From: Puniceicoccales bacterium
Lineage (GTDB): Bacteria > Verrucomicrobiota > Verrucomicrobiia > Opitutales > JAIRKQ01
NCBI GenBank assembly: GCA_031266155.1
Contig: JAISBO010000031.1
Location: 1-10,468 of the forward strand
DNA length: 10,468 nt
Reading direction: 5' to 3'
The notes beneath the pieces were generated by a model, which worked only from the letters and a program-made list of their open reading frames with translations, did no database searches and was not told the origin of the DNA. The translations under genes were made by a program, and so were the position numbers. Shown in pieces: positions 5,914-10,468 of the stretch; position 1 is the first letter of the stretch; each line of letters begins with the position of its first letter.

Positions 5914-7617
5914 TTGAAAACACTGAAACAACATGTTCGGCACTATGCCGTTACGACTATTGTTTTTTTGTTTTTTTGCGTGATTGTTTGGCGATTACTT
6001 GACCTGTCCTATTTTAATCGGGGAAAATACTATAAATCGTTGGAACAAACTAGAAATTCAACTGCTACAATCCCGGCGAAGCGAGGAACCATATTCGATA
6101 GAAATTTTGAAACATTGGCCTGCGATAAAACCAGGATTGTTTTGGGCGTAGACCCATACGTGGCTGATGCTGAAAAAGATCTGCAAAAAATTTTTCTATT
6201 GGCAGAACTTTTAGACATGGATGTCAAAAATATTTTGGAGAAGTTCGTAAAAAAGGGCAAAATTTCAAACAACCAAAAGAAGAAAATACGCTGGGTTCCC
6301 ATTTGCGAAATTGACAGTGACTCCCTCAACGCTGCGATAGAAGCGATCAAAATCCGCGGAGTATATGGAATAAGAAATCCCCACAGATTTTATCCATTTA
6401 GTCATCAAATGGCCCATGTAACCGGATTTGTCAGCAAAGAAAACGGTCCCGTTTGTGGTGTGGAAAAATACATGAATTTCTACTTGCAGGGGCAGGATGG
6501 CTACATCGAGTCGGAAAAGGATGGGAGAACGATGGAACTGGTCCAATATAGGAAAAAAGAAATTCCATGCAAGGATGGCAATGATGTTGTTCTGACCATC
6601 GACAAAAATATTCAAAAAATTGTATGTGACGAGGTATTCCGACTGGTTGAAAAATTTTCTCCCCAGTCCATTTCTATCATCGTAAGCGAAGTCCTGACGG
6701 GAGAAATTCTTGCACTGGTAAATTATCCAGACTACGACCCGAATAACTATGGAAGTTCACCGCCCGAAAATATGAAGAATTTGGCCGTTTGTAATATCTA
6801 CGAGCCAGGGTCGGTATTTAAGATAATCGCCATGTCGTTTGGGCTCGAGTATGGTTTGGTCAATGAGGATAGCATTTTTGATTGCACGTTGACAAGCGTT
6901 ATGAATCGAGGACGAAAAATTACGATGCCAAAGGATCATACCCCCTTTGATAAATTGACGTTTGTTGAAGCTATTAGAAAATCAAGCAATCGGGCAGCCG
7001 TGCAGATGGCAATGCTTATAGGAGAACAAGATTTTTATAATTGCGTTAAATCCTATGGCTTTGGAGAAAAAGCTGGCTATGGTTTCGATGCGGAATCATC
7101 CGGCATATTGAATCCGGTGACAAAATGGGATGCGTGGACAATTACTCGTATGCCGATGGGGCATTCCGTCGGTGCCGTTCCTCTGCAAACCCACTGTGCC
7201 ATATCGGTGATAGCCAACGACGGGATTTTATTGAAGCCGAACCTGTTTAAGTATGTTATGGAGGGAGATCAAAAAATTCTTAGCATGAACCCAATCATTC
7301 GGCGGAGAGTAATATCACCGCAAACGGCTTCTCGCATGAGGAAAATCATGCATAATCCACAAAGAGATAGGCTACCAAATGGTATCGAATTTGGGGGCAA
7401 AAGTGGAACCGGGCAAAAAATCATCAATGGCCAATATTCCCACAATCGGCATACGTCATCCTATGGTGGATTTCTCCCCATCGATGCTCCCAAGATTATT
7501 ATTACCGTAATCGTCGACGATGCGAAAGTTGCCAGTGGAATAGCATGGGGATCGGCGGTTTCCTTGCCGGCCTTTAAAAATATTGCCGCAAAAATTGCCC
7601 AATACTTGGAACTGTAG
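5914..7617 (+). CDS. ftsI: class B penicillin-binding protein, FtsI/PBP3-type D,D-transpeptidase
   Basis: Peptidoglycan crosslinking enzyme, most likely the septal transpeptidase, 567 residues (E. coli FtsI has 588). A short cytoplasmic N-terminus and one membrane helix (about 13-33) are followed by the dimerisation domain with IPAKRGTIFDRN (53-64). The transpeptidase domain has all three active-site motifs: SVFK with nucleophile S300 and K303, SSN at 357-359, and KSGT at 496-499. No PASTA repeats are present. The start is TTG at 5914: an in-frame TGA lies at 5887-5889, no ATG comes between, and no ribosome-binding site is visible. ftsI normally sits in the mraZ/mraW-ftsL-ftsI-murE cluster; here its neighbours are gltX and a tRNA. 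It could be an additional FtsI/PBP2-like paralogue, so the symbol is less certain than the enzyme class. Confidence 0.88.
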   Translation: MKTLKQHVRHYAVTTIVFLFFCVIVWRLLDLSYFNRGKYYKSLEQTRNSTATIPAKRGTIFDRNFETLACDKTRIVLGVDPYVADAEKDLQKIFLLAELLDMDVKNILEKFVKKGKISNNQKKKIRWVPICEIDSDSLNAAIEAIKIRGVYGIRNPHRFYPFSHQMAHVTGFVSKENGPVCGVEKYMNFYLQGQDGYIESEKDGRTMELVQYRKKEIPCKDGNDVVLTIDKNIQKIVCDEVFRLVEKFSPQSISIIVSEVLTGEILALVNYPDYDPNNYGSSPPENMKNLAVCNIYEPGSVFKIIAMSFGLEYGLVNEDSIFDCTLTSVMNRGRKITMPKDHTPFDKLTFVEAIRKSSNRAAVQMAMLIGEQDFYNCVKSYGFGEKAGYGFDAESSGILNPVTKWDAWTITRMPMGHSVGAVPLQTHCAISVIANDGILLKPNLFKYVMEGDQKILSMNPIIRRRVISPQTASRMRKIMHNPQRDRLPNGIEFGGKSGTGQKIINGQYSHNRHTSSYGGFLPIDAPKIIITVIVDDAKVASGIAWGSAVSLPAFKNIAAKIAQYLEL

Positions 7618-7639
7618 GACCAAGAAGATGAAAGTGAAT

Positions 7640-7661
7640 GCTCTTGCCCTTCGGAAGGAGC
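7640..7661 (+). other. imperfect hairpin in the ftsI-tRNA spacer
   Basis: Twenty-two bases can fold into a stem of eight pairs (one G-T) with one G-A mismatch and a CTTC loop. No T-run follows, so it is not a typical terminator. It could be an RNA processing or attenuation structure, or chance. It lies inside a 15-codon ORF at 7628-7675 that I do not regard as a gene. The rest of the 127-base spacer holds a tandem repeat of ATTGGTA at 7668-7681. Confidence 0.3.
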
Positions 7662-7714
7662 CCTTAAATTGGTAATTGGTAGCAGAATGTGCCGAAAAAA
7701 CTTGATTTGTTAGA

Positions 7715-7720
7715 TATTAT
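7715..7720 (+). promoter_or_regulatory. possible -10 box of the tRNA-Val/rpsU transcript
   Basis: TATTAT lies 24 bases before the tRNA and would start transcription near 7727. No convincing -35 hexamer is present at 16-18 bases; TTGATT at 7702-7707 is only 7 bases away. Low confidence. Confidence 0.22.
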
Positions 7721-7744
7721 GCTTTGTGTAGTCAAATCCTCGTA

Positions 7745-7821
7745 GGGGAATTAGCTCAGTTGGTTAGAGCATCAGCATGACACGCTGGGGGTCACTGGTT
7801 CGAATCCAGTATTTCCCACCA
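7745..7821 (+). tRNA. tRNA-Val (anticodon GAC)
   Basis: A complete 77-base cloverleaf with encoded CCA. Acceptor GGGGAAT pairs with ATTTCCC (one G-T), the D-arm is GCTC/GAGC, the anticodon stem TCAGC/GCTGG (one T-G) holds the loop ATGACAC, the variable loop is GGGTC, and the T-arm is ACTGG-TTCGAAT-CCAGT. T33 followed by GAC gives valine, reading GUC and GUU. The discriminator is A73. The D-loop and variable loop are like E. coli tRNA-Val(GAC). It lies 23 bases before rpsU and is probably co-transcribed with it. Confidence 0.97.
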
Positions 7822-7844
7822 TGACACGGAGGGAGGTGAATTTT

Positions 7845-8045
7845 ATGGCAGTAATAGTACAAGTGCGAAAAGGTGAAACGGTAGACAAGGCATTGCGCCG
7901 TTTGAAGAAGCGCCTGGATCGCGAAGGTGTTATCCGGGAAGTTCGGGAGAAACAATATTTTGAGAAGCCGTGCGCCAAACGCCGTCGCAAGAAAAAAATG
8001 GCAAAATTTGCCAATTATTTGCGCCTTAAAAACGAGAATATGTAA
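7845..8045 (+). CDS. rpsU: small ribosomal subunit protein bS21
   Basis: 30S protein near the anti-Shine-Dalgarno region of 16S rRNA, needed for initiation on many mRNAs. It has 66 residues. MAVIVQVRKGETVDKALRRL and a basic C-terminus with KRRRKKKMAKF are typical. The start is ATG 7845, since GGAGGTG at 7832-7838 lies 6 bases upstream, the strongest ribosome-binding site in the window. The frame also opens at an ATG at 7821, whose A is the last base of the tRNA CCA, but that start is not the family start. The preceding tRNA-Val implies that the mature 5' end of the rpsU mRNA is made by tRNA 3' processing. Confidence 0.96.
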   Translation: MAVIVQVRKGETVDKALRRLKKRLDREGVIREVREKQYFEKPCAKRRRKKKMAKFANYLRLKNENM

Positions 8046-8047
8046 GT

Positions 8048-8070
8048 TGCCTCCGTGGATAAGTGAGGTA
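8048..8070 (+). other. small hairpin between rpsU and rpmF
   Basis: TGCCTC (8048-8053) can pair with GAGGTA (8065-8070; one G-T) around an 11-base loop, just after the rpsU stop. No T-run follows directly, so it is not a clear terminator. It may affect mRNA stability or rpmF expression, or be chance. Confidence 0.25.
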
Positions 8071-8105
8071 TGTTAAAACTTTAAGAATTTTTAGGAAAGT
8101 AGAAA

Positions 8106-8285
8106 ATGGGTCAGCCAAAACGTAAACAGTCAAAGCAGCGTAGTAGAAAACGCCGTGGAGCAAATGGATTCTCTGGACCAGAATTGGCCAGGGATCCAGC
8201 AACGGGCAATTTGTTTAGTCCCCACCACGTTAACCCGGAAACGGGAATGTATCGGGGAAGGCAGGTAATTGAAATAAAAGACTGA
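8106..8285 (+). CDS. rpmF: large ribosomal subunit protein bL32
   Basis: 50S protein, 59 residues. It begins MGQPKRKQSKQRSRKRR and ends with NPETGMYRGRQVIEIKD, whose HHVNPETGMYRGRQVI stretch is the bL32 signature. It has no cysteine, so this is the zinc-free (C-) form. AGGAAAG at 8093-8099 lies 6 bases before the ATG. It sits between rpsU and plsX; rpmF-plsX-fabH is a widespread order that links ribosome production to lipid synthesis. Confidence 0.96.
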   Translation: MGQPKRKQSKQRSRKRRGANGFSGPELARDPATGNLFSPHHVNPETGMYRGRQVIEIKD

Positions 8286-8302
8286 TAGCCCTGTTGCCCA
8301 AT

Positions 8303-8308
8303 TATAAT
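8303..8308 (+). promoter_or_regulatory. perfect -10 hexamer overlapping the first possible plsX start
   Basis: TATAAT followed by G. No good -35 hexamer is found 16-18 bases upstream, where the rpmF stop lies. If used, transcription would start near 8315, downstream of the ATG at 8307, so plsX would begin at 8316, 8322 or 8340. An internal promoter at this junction is plausible but unproven. Confidence 0.28.
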
Positions 8309-9365
8309 GCACAGCATGCATATGAATTCCAAAGAACAGATGGTAGCCGTTGATGTTATGGGGGGGGACGGTGGTATTGCGTTGATGATCAAAGGGGTAG
8401 AGCTTGCCGTTAAACTGTTCTCCGATGAAATAGGTAGGTTGGTTTTGGTTGGCGATGAAGCAACCATAAAGGAACAAATTTCTCGCTGTGGATCCATTTT
8501 TGGCCATAGGGATGTGGAAATTTGCCACGCCTCACAGTCCATAGACATGGCAGAAAAGCCCATGCATGCTCTGAGAAATAAAAAAGATTCTTCCATGTTT
8601 AGGGCCATTGATCTTTTGAAAGAAAACAAGGTTTCGGGTGTTCTAAGCTGTGGAAATACCGGTTGTCTTGTCGCAGGAGGGACGCTAAAAGTAGGTGTGA
8701 TGCCTGGGATTGATAGGCCAGCACTGGCCACGATTATTCCGGTACCGCCCAATCGTTTTGTGTTGATTGACGTGGGGGCAAATCCTACCACATCCGCCAA
8801 AAGTCTAGTCCATAACGCCCTTCTCGGAACATTATACTATAACATCGCCGTCGATTCCCAAAATAGTCCGCGAGTAGGGCTGCTAACAATCGGGACCGAG
8901 GAAGGCAAAGGGAGTGAAACCATCTGTGAGGCCCATGAAATGCTGAAAAAAATCAATGGTGAAATCCGATACAGTGGGCTCATAGAAGGGTTCCAGTTAT
9001 TTAGTAATGAAATCGATGTTGTAGTCTGCGATGGATTCGTTGGCAATATTTTGCTAAAAACTATCGAGTCTTTAGCCGGGACGATAAAAAACTATATCAA
9101 AGCAGAAATGAAAAAAAATCCATTGCGCATGCTGGGAGCATTTCTCGCGAGTGGTGCTTTTAGGGCGATGAAAAGGGACCTGACGGCTGATAAGTACGGC
9201 GGAGCACCATTGCTCGGGCTCAATGGAATTGTTGTAAAATCTCACGGCTCAAGTTCCATAGAAGCGGTTGCCCATGCTTTGCGTCTAACATTTAGATTAT
9301 CCAAGATAAACAGTGAACATCTTCTGAGCAATGCGATTGAGAAAGTTAATTTTCTCATCGAATAG
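8307..9365 (+). CDS. plsX: phosphate acyltransferase PlsX
   Basis: Makes acyl-phosphate from acyl-ACP, the first step of phosphatidic acid synthesis by the PlsX/PlsY route; a peripheral membrane enzyme. It has 352 residues from ATG 8307. Motifs, numbered from that start: VAVDVMGGDGG (13-23), LSCGNTGCLVAGG, IDVGANPT, IGTEEGKGSE, VCDGFVGNILLK and VKSHGSSS near the C-terminus, all in the expected order. The start is uncertain: ATGs at 8307, 8316, 8322 and 8340 are in frame and none has a clear ribosome-binding site. Start 8340 gives MVAVDVMGGD, closest to the usual MxIAVDAMGGD, and 341 residues. A run of eight G at 8360-8367 lies in the MGGD codons. It begins 21 bases after rpmF and ends 21 bases before fabH. 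Confidence 0.96.
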   Translation: MHSMHMNSKEQMVAVDVMGGDGGIALMIKGVELAVKLFSDEIGRLVLVGDEATIKEQISRCGSIFGHRDVEICHASQSIDMAEKPMHALRNKKDSSMFRAIDLLKENKVSGVLSCGNTGCLVAGGTLKVGVMPGIDRPALATIIPVPPNRFVLIDVGANPTTSAKSLVHNALLGTLYYNIAVDSQNSPRVGLLTIGTEEGKGSETICEAHEMLKKINGEIRYSGLIEGFQLFSNEIDVVVCDGFVGNILLKTIESLAGTIKNYIKAEMKKNPLRMLGAFLASGAFRAMKRDLTADKYGGAPLLGLNGIVVKSHGSSSIEAVAHALRLTFRLSKINSEHLLSNAIEKVNFLIE

Positions 9366-9386
9366 GTAGCATAAAAGATAGGCAAA

Positions 9387-10385
9387 ATGAAAAACAGCAA
9401 ACAGTTTGCAAAAATATTGGGAGTAGGGTCCTACGTCCCAGAGAAAATAGTCACCAATGATGATTTGAGCAAAATTGTCGATACGACCGACGAATGGATT
9501 CGAGCACGAACTGGCATTCGAGAAAGGAGGATAGCTGCATCTGACCAAACTACCTCCGATTTGTGCGTGTGTGCAGCTCGTAAGGCGATGGAAAATGCTA
9601 AGATTGGGGCGGATGATATCGACTTGATTTTAACGGGAACGATAACATCCGATGTAATATTTCCTTCCGCTTCCGTATTTGTTCAGACAAAATTAGGATT
9701 AAAAAATATTCCTTGCTTCGACTATAACGTGGCCTGCTCGGGATTACAGTATGGCATCGAAATTGCACGGTCATTGATAGGGTCCCAGCGCTATAAAAAT
9801 ATTTTGTTGATTTGCGGAGATAAGCTATCGGCGATAACGGATTGGCAGGATCGTTCCACCTGTGTACTTTTCGGCGATGGTGCTGGAGCGATTGTTCTTT
9901 CGGCCACCGAAAATGAAGAAGAAAATTCCATCATCGATGTGCTATTGGGAGCCAATGGTGAACACTCCGAATTAATAATATTGCCGGCGGGGGGCTCAAG
10001 AGAGCCGGCGAGTGAGAAAACCGTAAGCGAACGGAAACATTTTATGAAAATGGCAGGGCGCGATCTTTTTCGGGAAGCCGTAAAAATCATGGGAAATTGT
10101 GCCCAGGAAATTTTAGGAAGAAATAATATGTCCACCAATGACATAGACTTCCTAATTACCCACCAGGCTAATTTGCGAATCATAGATGCCGTCAGGGAAC
10201 GTCTCGATATTTCTCCCGAAAAGGTCTGCGTAACCATTGATAAGTATGGAAACACATCGGCATCTTCATGTATAATTGCCCTGGATAATCTGATAAGAAA
10301 TGGCAAAATTGTGCGGGAATCGAAGGTATTAACGGTAGGTTTTGGAGCAGGGTTGACTTGGGGAGCAGCAATATTAAAGTTCTGA
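9387..10385 (+). CDS. fabH: beta-ketoacyl-[acyl-carrier-protein] synthase III FabH
   Basis: Condenses acetyl-CoA with malonyl-ACP to start type II fatty-acid synthesis in the cytoplasm. It has 332 residues, normal for FabH. The thiolase-fold Cys-His-Asn triad is visible: C117 in FDYNVACSGLQYG, H259 in ITHQANLRIID and N289 in KYGNTSASS. TTDEWIRARTGIRERR (33-48) and the ending GFGAGLTWGAAIL are diagnostic. The start at ATG 9387 fits the family N-terminus; only a weak purine stretch precedes it. It lies 21 bases after plsX and is probably co-transcribed. Confidence 0.97.
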   Translation: MKNSKQFAKILGVGSYVPEKIVTNDDLSKIVDTTDEWIRARTGIRERRIAASDQTTSDLCVCAARKAMENAKIGADDIDLILTGTITSDVIFPSASVFVQTKLGLKNIPCFDYNVACSGLQYGIEIARSLIGSQRYKNILLICGDKLSAITDWQDRSTCVLFGDGAGAIVLSATENEEENSIIDVLLGANGEHSELIILPAGGSREPASEKTVSERKHFMKMAGRDLFREAVKIMGNCAQEILGRNNMSTNDIDFLITHQANLRIIDAVRERLDISPEKVCVTIDKYGNTSASSCIIALDNLIRNGKIVRESKVLTVGFGAGLTWGAAILKF

Positions 10386-10392
10386 GGCATTC

Positions 10393-10468
10393 ATGCGAAA
10401 ATATATTCCATTTTTAATGTTTATTTTAAGTTTAGCACGTCTAAATGCAGACATAGTCTGGACACAAG
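10393..10468 (+). CDS. start of a probable exported protein (cut by window edge)
   Basis: ATG 10393, 7 bases after the fabH stop, opens 25 codons that run off the window. The N-terminus MRKYIPFLMFILSLARLNAD looks like a Sec signal peptide: basic start, hydrophobic core and a possible cleavage after LNA. The visible mature part is only DIVWTQ, too short to name a family. The small gap suggests it belongs to the fabH transcript. No ribosome-binding site is obvious. Confidence 0.6.
   Translation, partial: MRKYIPFLMFILSLARLNADIVWTQ

Noticed and set aside
5963..5977. Two T7 runs near the ftsI start as a slippage or termination signal
   Set aside because: They encode phenylalanines of the membrane helix in a continuous frame, with no hairpin upstream.
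7640..7661. Hairpin after ftsI considered as an intrinsic terminator
   Set aside because: The stem has a mismatch and no T-run follows it.
7628..7675. 15-codon ORF before the tRNA considered as a leader peptide
   Set aside because: No run of regulatory codons, weak initiation context and no downstream attenuator.
8312..8330. Cluster of six-base palindromes (GCATGC, ATGCAT, CATATG, GAATTC) resembling a cloning site
   Set aside because: They arise from overlapping ATG/CAT repeats at the start of plsX; the flanking sequence is continuous native operon, and no vector sequence is seen.
8111..8800. Minus-strand open frame of 229 codons
   Set aside because: It lies opposite rpmF and plsX, both of which have clear family motifs; no recognisable domain in the antisense product.
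9791..10390. Minus-strand open frame of 199 codons
   Set aside because: Antisense to fabH, whose catalytic triad is in the + frame.

Overview
The window is a compact, moderately AT-rich bacterial chromosome segment of housekeeping genes. All genes lie on the + strand except a partial miaB at the left edge. Gram-negative cell envelope: a single-pass MCE-domain protein and a partner lipoprotein are encoded together. Several details look like Verrucomicrobiota (Opitutia, perhaps Puniceicoccales), but this is recall-based inference and not a database result. They are a GltX without the cysteine-bearing insert, a TrmD with TNGT where GGE is usual, rpsP-trmD-rplS without rimM, and a RuvC with an N-terminal extension. 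I see no phage, insertion sequence, CRISPR array, toxin-antitoxin pair or defence island.

Layout. 1-655 (-): N-terminal half of MiaB, the tRNA methylthiotransferase. 656-781: divergent spacer. 782-1378: RuvC, the Holliday-junction resolvase. 1379-1527: spacer with no clear gene. 1528-2978: PqiB-like MCE protein and PqiC-like lipoprotein, overlapping by 4 bases. 2981-3082: possible 33-codon ORF in the leader of the next cluster. 3132-5770: rpsP-trmD-rplS-gltX, a translation cluster with short gaps. 5771-5913: spacer. 5914-7617: FtsI-type class B penicillin-binding protein. 7618-7744: spacer with a small imperfect hairpin. 7745-7821: tRNA-Val(GAC). 7845-10385: rpsU-rpmF-plsX-fabH. 10393-end: start of an exported protein, cut by the window edge.

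How the genes fit together. Most serve translation: ribosomal proteins bS16, bL19, bS21 and bL32, tRNA modification by MiaB and TrmD, glutamyl-tRNA charging by GltX, and one tRNA. The rest serve the envelope: PlsX and FabH start phospholipid and fatty-acid synthesis, the MCE/lipoprotein pair probably moves lipid between membranes, and the class B PBP crosslinks peptidoglycan. rpmF-plsX-fabH is a classical linkage of ribosome and lipid synthesis.

The longest stretch without a gene is about 149 bases (255 if the short RuvC start is right). No convincing intrinsic terminator was found. I see no clearly new system. The points most worth a second look are the MCE/lipoprotein pair without its ABC permease and ATPase nearby, several genes without a ribosome-binding site that have promoter-like boxes very close to the start codon, the tRNA-rpsU junction, and the 33-codon ORF before rpsP.
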